Source: Alisma plantago-aquatica
Lineage: Eukaryota > Streptophyta > Magnoliopsida > Alismatales > Alismataceae
Assembly: GCA_963693085.1 (NCBI GenBank)
Contig: OY856409.1
Location: 1,335,769,915-1,335,833,914 of the forward strand
Length of the DNA: 64,000 nucleotides
Direction of reading: 5' to 3'
Position 1 is the first letter of the stretch. Each line of letters starts with the position of its first letter. Shown here one piece after another: positions 35,038 to 46,465 of this stretch. The notes below the pieces were generated by a model, which did no database searches, had not been told where the DNA came from, and saw only the letters and a program-made list of their open reading frames with translations. Made by a program: the position numbers and the translations under genes.

Positions 35038-38000
35038 CTACTTGTGTAGGGCTTTTGCCAATTCTTCTCTTATAACATCTAATTCCTCCCTTGTATAGGG
35101 AGTATCTACATCTAATAACTTTCCACCTGTACTGAAGTCAGTTTTAAACACCTGCAAAGAGAATGAGGTATATATATAATTAATAATATATAATAAGATT
35201 GATATATTTCATATTATCTAATGAGACTATATATAATACCTTATGTATAGTATCGATTTCCATTGTGGCATGTTTAATGATTAGGTCCATAAATCACATC
35301 ACATAGTAGGCACATGCCCATCTATTGTCTTGTGTAGCACACTATAAATTGAAACATACAAAATATTCAAAAATTCAAATAAGCACAGTTCACATAAATA
35401 ATATGTACATTGGAGTCGGGAAATTACTTTCACATTCTCCCAAATTTGTGGCTGATTCTTTTTCCTGGGGACCTTTCTTCCAGCTTTTTTAAACTCTTAT
35501 AAAGCCCTACATGTTAATGTAACACATTAAATTGCATAATTAAATAGTAATGTAATAACAGATGTTAATAAATTTAAAAATATGAAATATTTCTCACGGG
35601 AATAATGGCCTTTTCATTGTGTGTCCATATAATGTATTCAATTCCTTCACCGCAGGATCTAGATAATAGACAGTGAATGTCTTGGGGACAATAACTAGTA
35701 ACTTCCAATGCCTACCACTAAAGGTAAGAAAGTTAAAAATTAATAACTCAAAATTCACAATAAAAATGTAATTTTTGTAACTCCAAATTATAAACAAAGT
35801 AAACTTACTCGACATTGAATGGAGCTATTATCACCATCTACTTATTTTTACCAAAATATTCAAAAGCAGCACAACAGTATGAAGTAACTGAAAAAGGGTC
35901 TGTATCTATAAGACTAATCAAAGATGGAACCAAAAATCCCACATGGGAAAATGCAAAATCTGTACATATCGTGTGTAAGTGGCTGCAAAACATGTATTAC
36001 ATATGCATTAATATATAAGAAACTAGATCACCGTATATAAAACAAGGTATATGGATGTATAAATAAGATCTCACCATATCCACAACTCTATCATAGATGT
36101 GTTCAACCAATCATAACGAAACAACTCCAAAATATCTTGTATAAATAGCTTGTTATCGTATGATTGACCTGTATTAATATGTATGCATTAATGTGTATGC
36201 AAAACTTGTATTACGTATGCATTAATATGTATGCAAAACTTGTATAAATAGATTGTTATCGTATGATTGACCTGCAGCATCCTCCGGACTAGTAACATTT
36301 ATAGGAAAATTTGAATCATGTTCGCCTATCCATACTGCCATACCCCTACAATTAGGACCTAACAAGACGTGTAAGTCCCTTGGAAGCCAACTTGGTACTT
36401 TAATAGGTGGAGGTGGAGACCGAGATGTAGCGGGTGTCTTCCTTTTGACCTATATATATAATTTCAGATCAATTGACTCATATATACACACTAACAAATT
36501 AACATAATGTAAATTTACCATGCAATATTAGTATAGACGACATCTGCTTTGGGCCACATTATCACTCCGCCTTTTGCCTCACCAAGCATTTCAGATTCTG
36601 GGTGGGCATATGGCAGTGGAAGATCCCTCCAATCGGGGAGTATATGTATCAGGCTCACATGAACCGCACCAGTTGGTACTGGAGTCCCATGAAACATCTC
36701 CTATGGAAGGGTTGGGTAAGCATGTTCCTCTGCAACGATATATTCTTGACTTTTTAAATGGCATGACTTCAACCCCTACAAATTTATGTAAAGAATGTTA
36801 TATACATATATACATAAACATATCATCTTGAAAAGATTAACTACTATATATTTCATAAAATTACTTACAGCGAACGTGCTAGGTGGTAGGTCTACATAAT
36901 TACTCCCAACCTCTGCAGTAGGAGAAGAGTGGCCCACCACAGATACTGTCTGAGTGGCAGTCTGAGATTCCTGCCACTTGCTAATTGCTTCATTGACTCT
37001 CTTATCAAGTGTTTCCTTGACTCTCCTATCAAGTGTTTCCTCGACTCTCCTATCAATTAATTTATCTACCTATACGTGGATAAAAGAAACACTAGCTTCT
37101 GATTATTGGACTCTCTTTCGCAATAATATTCTAAAAAAAGAATAAGTTACTCAGCTTGTGAAAGTCCCACTTTTAGGACTGGTTTTTGTTGTGATGGCCC
37201 AAAGAACGCTTTGATGCCCACACCAGCGCCTACACCCCTAACACATCTAGGATGCTCTGGGTTACCCAGAGCAACTGTCAATTCATCCCTTGTGCCCTCA
37301 GGGATGAACTTGCCTTCCTTCCTATACTCGTGCAGCTCCCGCTAATCGCTATCAACAGAAATTGGTAAGTAAACATAACAATAATCAATATCGATTGATT
37401 GCTCTACGAGTTGAATTTTACCATTTTTGCAGTCACCTCAGCAATTGCGGGCTTCGTTATATCTCCCCTCTTGTTTTGCCTCCCAGCTATCCACATAGCA
37501 TGGCGAGGCAGAGGTGCGGGACCAATAGTAGAGGACTCTGAAGTCTTCTGAGTAGCAGCAGACTGAGCAGTAGACTCAGTCTGTAGTCTTTGGTGAATGC
37601 TTGCATAGCCTCTTGGACCCATTGTGTGGTCATGCAAATTCAGTGCACGCCTTGCTCTTTGAGCATCGTTGATAGCCTTGTTAGTAAGCACATTGATTTG
37701 GTTAGTAACACTAAAGGTTAATATTGAATAGGTGAATACATAAGAATGTATATTAATTAAATTGGGAGTGACGCTTAATACCGTGAATTCATCCATTTTT
37801 CTTTGGGTAACAAACTCCTCCCAGTATTTGGGGTCCAGGTAGTTCCATTGCTCAGTCACTGCCTTCTGCCTAAATTTATTTTTTTAAAGAGAATACAAAA
37901 AAATTATTAGTGTAGAGTTAGTCAAAAAGTGATCAATGTCTAGAATTAAAAATCAATCAAGAACCTCTTCTCAACATCATGTATATAATCTCAGGTGAGA

Positions 38001-38608
38001 TTTGTCCTATAGTTCCTTAGGACCCTCCACAACGTTGCATCATGCATTTATGATGCAACTTTTCACCCAGATCAAATATACTCTACAAAATAGAATTGAT
38101 ATTAACTAGTATCCTAAAAATTAGTAATCTACAAAAATAGAATTGCAAATAATAATAACTCACGCATAGTTCCTTCCATACTAAGTCTTTCTTCCCCTTA
38201 GGAACTTTATGCCAGGATTCTACGTTAGGACTAAAATGGTTGCGAGTAAGAACCCCAAGATATGAAATAAATGAGTTGCAGTTCACTCCAACTGGATTTC
38301 CTGCATGATCAAAATCCATAGCCAGTTTGGGTCCATTGCCCCTTTATTGTAGTAACTTGTTCATCATTGTGATGCCCCTCACTTTCTCAATTTTTTTTGC
38401 TGCTCATCAAGTGCCCCAATTTCTTCAGGGGGTACATCACCAACCTAAAATTTGACAAAAAAACACACTTACAGGATATAACTATAAATGAACATATAGA
38501 TAGAAACCTCAGGGATATATTTTTAAAACTTACATTGTGAGGAGGAGCATTAACGTCCTCACCCTCACGGTAATCATCAGCACGATCATCAGGAGAATGC
38601 TCAGCCAT
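35038..38608 (-). pseudogene. CACTA second gene: Transposase_24 plus Ulp1-like (C48) protease, degraded
   Basis: ATG at 38608 (MAEHSPDDRADDYREG, donor GTAAGT at 38533) opens an exon-split gene. Recognisable blocks in order: MDFDHAGNPVG..SYLG and WHKVPKGKKDLVW (Transposase_24, about 38320-38150); a WNYLDPKYWEEF helix and ARRALNLHDHTMGPRGYASI (37850-37600); DLPLPYAHPESEMLGEAKGG (36690-36560); RYDWLN near 36140; then the protease part, GRHWKLLVIVPK and VYYLDP (35720-35650) and WACAYYVM near 35320, giving the His, Asp and Cys of a Ulp1 cysteine protease. An in-frame stop follows YYVM, and a T8 run near 38392-38399 marks a frameshift. The frame ends at TAG 35038-35040. Ulp1 domains are often found in plant CACTA elements. 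Confidence 0.75.
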
Positions 38609-38610
38609 CT

Positions 38611-38730
38611 GAAAGTTCACATTCACATTGTAAAGTTCACATTGTAAAGTAATTCACATTGTAAAGTTCACATTCACATTGTAAAGTTCACATTCACATT
38701 GTAAAGTTCACATTGTAAAGCTCACATTCA
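38611..38730. repeat. Minisatellite TTCACATTCACATTGTAAAG
   Basis: About six copies of ACATTGTAAAGTTCACATTC-type units (10-20 base period) lie immediately upstream of the second CACTA gene's start, between the two divergently decayed genes. It probably arose by slippage. Confidence 0.85.
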
Positions 38731-38769
38731 GGAAAATAAAACATATAAAAAAATATAAACATGCATGCC

Positions 38770-41700
38770 TCGAATATTGCGATCTTTTATCAATTAACAA
38801 TCCTTCATTGTGATCTCCGCGCACATACAAGTCATCATTAGCTTCAATATTTGGTGGTGTTGGAAATCCAACTGAGAATGGAATGGAGTCATCATACTTA
38901 TCATAGTACTGTTCTTCATCTATAGGATCTTCAATGAACTATCTTTTACCATGAAGAACAACCGACTATTTATCATTTGCAGGATCATCGATATAAAATA
39001 CTTGTTTCGCCTATGATGCCAATATGAATGGTTCACCTTTCTCGCCAATCTTTTCAAAGTTCACTAATGTGAAACCCAATTCATCCACTATAACTCCTTT
39101 GGTGTTATCAACCCAATTATATTTAAAGAGTAGAATTCTGAAATCTATGTAGTCAAACTCACATATGTCTTCAATGACACCGTAATATGACATTTTAGCT
39201 TCACGTGGACTCTTATCCTTTGCACTTGCAAAAAATAATGAAGACACTTGAAGGGTGACCCCACTGTTTTGGATGACACTCTTATCATCTTGACACTTTG
39301 TGTAATATGAGAATCCATTTATGCCATACCCTTCATAAGACATAACATTCAATTTTGGTTTAAAGGTGAGGCATTTGATAGTTTCTGTAAGATTATCTGG
39401 TGTTTGAGATAGTTGATGTAAGACTTTATCTTCAAACCTCTTAATAAATGTCTTGTTATGCTCTCTAGCAAGCCACATTGAATTGGCTCGAGGATATTAT
39501 CTCTTGATGAAATTGGTATGTTCCCCGATATAAACACTCACTTCGTCGATGTCGTGTAAAATATACAAGTGACCTTGTTTCAACTGCTCACGGCTGATTA
39601 CTTTCATCCGTGATCCCAAAATTCCTTTACCAAAATGCTCCTTAATATTCTTGTCATCAACAGGAGCGTCATTACCACTCAGAAAGTCATTGCAAAAATC
39701 CATAATCTCTCTCACCACATAACCCTCAATAATACTCCCTTCAGGCCAATAACGGTTTCGAACATCACCTTTAAAAATGCTCATGTATCGTTCAAAGGGA
39801 TACATACAATGCAAGAAAATTGGTCCCAACATTTTCACTTCCCTAGTCAAGTGGACAACAAGATGTACCATGATATCAAAGAACGAAGGAGGAAAATACA
39901 TCTCAAGCTGACATAGGGTAACAACCACTTCTCTTTGTAATTTATCGAGAGTATCAGGTTCAATAACTTTACTGCACAGACTGTTGAAAAAGAAACAAAG
40001 TCTGGTGATTGCAAACCTTACATGCTTTGGCAATATAGATCAAATTTCCACGGGCAATATTTGTTGAATTAGAGTGTGACAATTATGAGATTTAAGACAT
40101 ATCAACTTCATATCTTTCATTGATACCAATGTACGGATGTTGTATGAGTAACCCTGTGGCACCTTAACATTTACCAAGCATTCACAAAAAGCTTTATTCT
40201 CCTTTCTCGACAACGTGTAACAAGCAGGAGGTAAGTATGTTCTTTGATCGCTACTAACTACTTCTATTAATTATGTCCTTATTCCCATTTCATGTAGGTC
40301 CATTGTGGATTTTATCCCATCTTTAGTCTTACCTGGTATATTCAATAGAGTATCGATGATGCTATCACAGACATTTTTCTCAACGTGCATGACATCAATA
40401 CAATGTCTGACTACCAAAGAACTCCAATAAGGAAGATCCCAAAATATTGACTTCTTCTTGAATAAATATTTGTCACTTCGTGTGGCCATCGTACATTGTG
40501 ATCTCTTACCAAATTTATTGGAAAAGTCTTTTACTCTTTCATAAACATCCTCCCCTGGTATAGGTTTAGGTGCACTCCGTTCTTCATTCTTTCCATTGAA
40601 TGCTTTGCACAACCTACGATACAGATGGAATTTTGGAAGAAACCTTCGATGACCAAGATATATAGTCTTGCCACCGTGTTTTAGTCGTATTGAATCAGTG
40701 TTCTCTTCACATATAGGACACTCTTTAGATCCTTTAACACGATATCCAGACAAATTCCCAAATGCTGGAAAGTCATTCACAGTGCAAAACAACATAGCGT
40801 GCAAATGAAATGTCTATCTTCGTGAAGCATCATAGGTCATCACACCTTCACCCCAGAGTTTCTTCAAGTCATCAATCAGAGGTTCAAGATAAATGTCGAT
40901 ATCATTTCCAGGTTGTTTAGGGCCTGATATCAACAACGACAATATAACGTACTTATTTTTCATACAAAACTAGGGAGGAAGATTGTATATAACAAGCATA
41001 ACTAGCTAAGTGATATGTTGGCTGCTCAATGTCCCATACGGATTCATCCCATCTGTACAAAGCCCAAGTCTTAGATTCCTAACTTCTACACCAAATTTAG
41101 GATACAATAAATCAATCTTCTTCCACTGTGGAGAATCATACGCATGTCGTAGGATCCCATCATTATTTTTCTTAACATCTACATGCCACCTCAAATTCTT
41201 CGCATCTATCGGATTGGCAAACAAGCATTGAAACCATGGTATTATAGGTAGATACCACATCACCTTGGTAGGAGAACCAGGTTTGGACTCCCCCGAAGTC
41301 GTCAATTTATACCTTGACGCACCACATTTGGGACAATCTTTCAAATCCACATAGTCCTTTTGAAATAATACACAATCATTCAGGAATGTGTGTATCTTCT
41401 TGGCCTCCATTCCCATTGGGCACAACAATTTCTTTAACCGGTATGATGAGATTGGCAGCTCGTTTCCTTCAGAAAGAATTTCTTTCAACAAAGACAACAA
41501 TGACGTGAAGCTTTTTTCGCTCCATCTATTGTTAGCTTTTAGCTTATACAGTCTCAACACACCGCTAAGCTTTATAAACTTACAACCTATGTGTAACGGT
41601 ATCTCAGCATCATGCACAATGTTTCTAAACATGGGAGGTGGATCGGTGTGCTCTACCCTGCAACTATCCAGCATCGCATCAACGATGTCTACTGGAACTG

Positions 41701-42019
41701 GTTCGTTCACATCTACGTCATTGGAGGCAATTTCTTCTTCCACACAAGCACTGCTATCGACATCCACTGATTTCAGGTTTGAAATCTCTCCATGCCAGTG
41801 TCATTCTGTATAGCCTTATACAATCCTGTTGCACATGACATGACTTTTGATTTTGTTACTAGTGCTAACTTTCAAGTTGTTACTGCAATGCCTACATGTA
41901 CAGTAGAACCTATCTCCAGGTTATTTCCTATGTTCCTCGACAAATCTAATAAACTGATCAATACCAAAAATAAACTCTGGGGTACAGCGATTTGGAATGG
42001 ACATCCATGATCTGTCCAT
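38770..42019 (-). pseudogene. CACTA TNP2-type transposase, 11 nonsense codons, no frameshift
   Basis: ATG at 42019 (MDRSWMSIPNR) begins the transposase-associated N-terminal domain with a CTCRHC zinc-like motif. TNP2 blocks follow: CPKCGASRYK, PWFQCLFANP, GMNPYG, LISGPKQPGND, HAMLFCTVNDFPAFGNLSGY, LPYWSSLVVRHCIDVMHVEKN; then LPKHVRFAIT with the following region (DUF4218 type, about 40033-39500) and a DUF4216-type domain (39478-39011). One frame runs over about 3.2 kb but is cut by stops at 41921, 41816, 41006, 40970, 40814, 40271, 40040, 39497, 39011, 38966 and 38939 (left-most base of each). It normally cuts and pastes CACTA DNA; this copy cannot. The 3' border is approximate. Confidence 0.93.
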
Positions 42020-42147
42020 TCTATGATCAAAGAGAAAACAAGTATATATTAGAACAAGATTAGGGTCTAGGGTTAAATATTAGAGTTTATGGTTAAAACT
42101 TTAGGTTTTAAGGTCTTATATATAATAAATGTGTACCACCTATCCCA

Positions 42148-42341
42148 TTCTTGAACACATAATCTCACTAGTAAGTGTATAATGTGTATTGGGTTTTCAA
42201 GAAAATTTCAGCAGCATTTCCCCGCTGTTCTCCGAGTACATATGTACTTAGAGAACAAATGGGGAAATGCAACTGAAATTTTCTTGAAAACCCAATACAC
42301 ATTATACACTTACATCCTAAGTGAGATTAAGTGTTCAAGAA
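42148..42341. repeat. Long hairpin (foldback or MITE-like) upstream of TNP2
   Basis: Left arm TTCTTGAACAC... and right arm ...GTGTTCAAGAA pair over almost the whole 194 bases. A long uninterrupted block (GTGTATAATGTGTATTGGG... with its complement ending CCAATACACATTATACAC) closes in a small loop around TACATATGTA at 42236-42245. It lies about 130 bases upstream of the TNP2 start codon. It may be a nested MITE or a hairpin-forming 5' leader. Confidence 0.85.
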
Positions 42342-42900
42342 CAGTCCCAAACCGAGGACTATCCAAGATTTACTCATGGGCGGGTTTCTAAGCTAACAAA
42401 ATATAACACCAGTCCCTTGTTCACAACTCCATTCAACACACAATTTTCTTATAAAAACACTTGTGGGCTGCCATAACAACATAGCAAAAAACTCATGTCA
42501 CAACAGAAACATGTCCTTAACCTAATATACAGATATTTGTAACAAAACTCATTAGGAAGACCATTCACATTGTTTCCTACAAGAACATCATGATATCCCC
42601 ATACCTCATCCAGGCTCGTCATCATATGTGTGATACATAAGCTTAATACAACATTATTTAAAAGACATGATGTTCATGTGACATCAACTTAGGGTTACAA
42701 CAACATAGAGAGAGAAAGTACTCTATCATTATAATAATCACACAAGAGTCTATGTACCATCATCTCTTACTTGCATTAGGTTTAGGTTAAGAATTATGAG
42801 TTGAATTAGGTCAAGCATTGTCATCATATATGGAGTCAACAACACATGATGAACATATAGTCCAGTAATCTACATCAACCGTTCAGATTTGGGGCTCAGG
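42342..42900. other. CACTA interior, no gene
   Basis: AT-rich sequence with no coding signal or recognised element. It is probably the promoter side of the TNP2 gene. Confidence 0.4.
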
Positions 42901-42984
42901 ATGTGTGGGGGGGTGTTAATAACCGTGAAGCAGTTAATAGACGCAGAAGCAAAAGAGGAGGAAGAAGGGTAGCTTTTGAGGAAG

Positions 42985-43145
42985 AAGATGAGCGGCGGCG
43001 GCGGCGAGTAGGGAGCAGGGAGCGGCGAGTAGGGAGCAGGGAGCAGGGACCGACGAAGAGCAGGGACCAGGGAGCAGGGAGTAGGCGAGCAGGGAGAAGG
43101 GAGCGGTGAGCATAGTAGTAACGGCGACGGTGGCGGTGAGCACAA
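42985..43145. repeat. GC-rich AGGGAGCAGGGAGC minisatellite in CACTA right arm
   Basis: Degenerate copies of AGGGAGC/AGGGACC/GGCGAGTAGGGAGC are packed in 160 bases after a GGC trinucleotide run (42991-43006). Its composition differs sharply from the AT-rich surroundings. Frames through it encode only proline/serine/leucine-rich low complexity, so I do not call a gene. Confidence 0.8.
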
Positions 43146-43239
43146 CAACAATGATGGTGAGTGGCGACAGGAATCACGCAAATCACCATACCTAAGCAGA
43201 GTCGACAATGAAACAGAGAGAAAGTGGAAGAGTTTGCTT

Positions 43240-43838
43240 TGCGCGGGTGCTATTAAGTTAACAATAGGCGTCGGTTATTAAAAACAACCGACGCTTATAA
43301 CAATAGGCGTCGGTCACCCCAAACAAACTGACACCTATGTTCAATGATAGTCTTCGGTTTCAACTAGAAAAACCGACGTCTATCTACATATGCTGACAAA
43401 AAAATATTCTCGAATTATGACCATAATCATCGGTTATCGTAGAAAACTGACGCCAAAGGGGGGTGAAAATTTTTGTGGGGCAGCGCGTGAAAACACATCG
43501 GCGTCGGTTATTGCTAGAAAACTGACGATAAAAATGGGCCCAATTTTAGTCTCGCGAAAAACCTTTAGTCGTCAGTTGATTTGTTAACAACCGATGTCGT
43601 ATGTTAAATTTTGGAGGTAATTTTTTTCACTGGAAATTTTGGATTTGGCGGTCGATTTTAGGCATCGGTTGCTTATTGAGGAACCTACGCCAAATAAAAA
43701 GGGATACCCGTGTCTGGCTGCTCTTCACAGATAGATGGCGGTTTGTGTATTCAACCGACGTTGTAGGGTTTAGGCGTCCGTTTCTTGTATACAACCGACG
43801 CCTGTAAATGTGACGTTATAAGCCATTTTGTAGTAGTG
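43240..43838. repeat. Right CACTA subterminal repeats
   Basis: Many copies of GGCGTCGGTTATT and AACCGACGCC-like words in both orientations (for example 43267-43290, 43305-43315 and 43785-43801) run up to the CACTA terminus. They mirror the left arm. Confidence 0.85.
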
Positions 43839-43841
43839 TGA

Positions 43842-45322
43842 GCAAGATACTAGCTGAACCAAAAACACAACCAAGTAGCTGAAAAACTAAAATAAAAATT
43901 AACCAGGTGCAGCAGCTCAAAAATCTAGCAGCACAGCTGCTCTGTTGTATAGGGTTACTAGCAGGAGATACGTGCTAAGCGTGTAATATACAAATAAATC
44001 AATATAAGACATATTATATAAGAATATAGATCTAAAATTTTGGCAAAATGATAAAAAGGTATTAGGAAACCATAAAATAACACAATATTATTCGTAGAAA
44101 AAATGTCTGATTGTAAATTTCAAATAGGAGCTGAAAAGAATTGAATACCACTTCAAGAAAATTTTTAAAATAGAAATTTTTGACTAACAATTATCAACAT
44201 TTGAAGAAAAATAAGAGTATTGAACCTACCCAAATAGTGCAGGTAAAAAAATCTACAAAAAAATGACTTAAGAACCAGACATAATAACAATTATAGTACA
44301 AAATACCATAGACATTTGAACTTAGTAATCAATTAAAATTCATATAAATAGAAAGTTGGAGTAAAAATAACATCCGCACGTCTTGTTGAAGTGATAGGTA
44401 GATAGACAGTTAATTTTTTCTAGAATAATTTTCTTGTTAAACTAATAATTAGTATTACATTGTCAAAATATAATGATTTACACACATTCTACTGAAAGGG
44501 ATTAACTCAGTTACACATTATACAAACACAAACACGGACTTGACCAATCAGAACATATCCAAACTACTGAACAACAAATTCGTTCAATTAGTAACTACCT
44601 AACTTCTTCCAACATGTACCGTCCTTATTAAAATTATTAAAAATATAAACTAAGAAAGATATTTTTGTTGGTCTCATGATTAATACTATATTGAATAAAA
44701 TAGTTTACATACAACTTAATAAGAGATAGAAACTCTTCCTTCAACTTTGAAGTGGACAAAATACGCATCAATTTATTTTTTCTAGCTGATTATTAGTGAA
44801 CAATAATGGAAGTGGACAAAATAGACTGATTGGCGTGTGCGTAGATTGCCTGTAGATACAAATTGGCTGAGCTAATGAGCACACACTCAAAAATGAAAAC
44901 ACATGACTACAAATGTAGAAACCACAAATCAAAGAACTATTCAAATTCGTGCTATATTCTAATGATGGATATGTACAATTATGACATTGATTAATACGCA
45001 GACATACTATCGGAACAAACAAACTGACTGAATCGGAGCACACACACTCAATACACACTACAAACACACAACCCAAAAAGAAAACAATTGTGTCAACCTC
45101 TAGTTGCTAGTAAACTACTTTGCTTGATCGTATTTGTTGTGTTGTAGAGCTTAGTTGGCTGGCAGAGATGATGTGATATCACATTTAACTAGTTTTATGC
45201 ATGATTAATATTATTCTATCTGAATCTCCTAATATTTGATTAGCATTGATATATGAGATAAGAAGTGACTTTACCTTGGTAATATACATCTATGATGATG
45301 GTAAATTAATAATGCTACACAA
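43842..45322. other. Harbinger right arm, AT-rich, no gene
   Basis: This AT-rich stretch lies between the CACTA insertion and a MITE-like repeat. I recognise no coding region or element on either strand. It was contiguous with 33148-34146 before the CACTA insertion. Confidence 0.45.
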
Positions 45323-45479
45323 AGGCAAAATAGAACCCTATTTGGGACAAGTTTTGACATTTGGCTTGATAACCAAAACAGATAAGGAGGGAAGTAAGCT
45401 AAAGATAAGGAGGGAAGAAAGTTAATTCCCTCCTTAACTAAATATCAAAATTCATTCCAAATAGGATTCCATTTTGCCT
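45323..45479. mobile_element. MITE-like inverted repeat element
   Basis: The ends AGGCAAAATAGAACCCTATT and AATAGGATTCCATTTTGCCT are inverted repeats. A second inverted pair in the middle (AAGGAGGGAA and TTCCCTCCTT) makes the 157 bases foldable. There is no coding capacity. The superfamily and target duplication are not clear. Confidence 0.7.
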
Positions 45480-46465
45480 CTTCACAGGAGATCTCATAGT
45501 AAATCAAATCAAAGTAAGGGCACATGCCCCACATTAAATCTTGCATTCATTTTAGCCAGCTCATTAGGTATACCTCAACATGCATGGCTTGTCTTGGCCA
45601 TGTAATTTAAATGGACGAGTTGTTAATGTATTGCACCAATGACAACTGATGTGTGTAAGACTTATTTTGACATTACACAGATCATGCTTGGAGATGAGAG
45701 CATTAAGTTTAAAAAATAAAAGTGAAATTGTTCATTTAAAGAATGTGAGCACAAATTTAAAAAACAAACCTAGTTTTTTTATAAAAAAAAGAATGATAAG
45801 GGGTGGGAACTACAATAATAAATAATAGAAGGATAGGTATTCTTAACAAAGAAAAATGACTATAAACTGAATCAATAGGAATCACATTGATAGTAAAATT
45901 CATTTCTAGTACTTTGGATACTTTACATAGAAAAAACCAACTAATATATTGTACCAAGCTATATCATGTTTTTATGATAGTATTTTCTTCTAAAAATAGA
46001 ATAAAGGCTTTCTTATGATATTTGTTTTGAAGCTAGAAATACTTTGTTAAATATCTTATGCATTACATTAACGCATGCACTTATTCAAACAAGTAAGAAA
46101 GGATAACCAAAAAGAATGTGACACAAACATAGGTTTGAGCACATAGGTTTCTCATAGGGTGTCCACTCTGGATTCGCACGACAAGCTTTCCACCTACATA
46201 AGGGGTGGGAAGACATAGAGGATGACGATGAACCATTTTGAATCTCAAAATAGGGCAGCCCAATCACATGGATATCAATCTAAAGGGTACATAAAAATAG
46301 AGGTTTTCAATGTTGTATTAACATCAAAAATATCAATAAACACAATAGAGTTTGATAACCAACGATTCAAATATTTTCAACTAATATTGGCTCCATTGCC
46401 ACTGAATCAATACACATGGATGATTATTGTACTTTTGTCCTAATCGACCTCACAAACAAAGTATC
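45480..46465. other. Harbinger right arm, no gene
   Basis: AT-rich DNA without recognisable genes or repeats. It includes runs such as TTTTTTATAAAAAAAAG near 45773-45789. Confidence 0.4.

Larger units (their letters stand above)
34147..43838 (-). mobile_element. CACTA (En/Spm) transposon nested in Harbinger
   Basis: The left end reads CACTACTATAGAAAAGG (34147) and the right end CATTTTGTAGTAGTG (43838). A three-base target duplication TGA lies at 34144-34146 and 43839-43841. Length is 9,692 bases. Subterminal regions at both ends are packed with GGCGTCGGTT/AACCGACGCC-type repeats. Two minus-strand genes, TNP2-type transposase and Transposase_24 with Ulp1 protease, complete the usual CACTA content. 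Both genes are broken, so the copy is non-autonomous. Confidence 0.93.

Noticed and set aside
42870..43208. Proline/leucine/serine-rich frames across the CACTA minisatellite
   Set aside because: All frames of the repeat are open because the unit lacks stop codons; there is no conserved protein.
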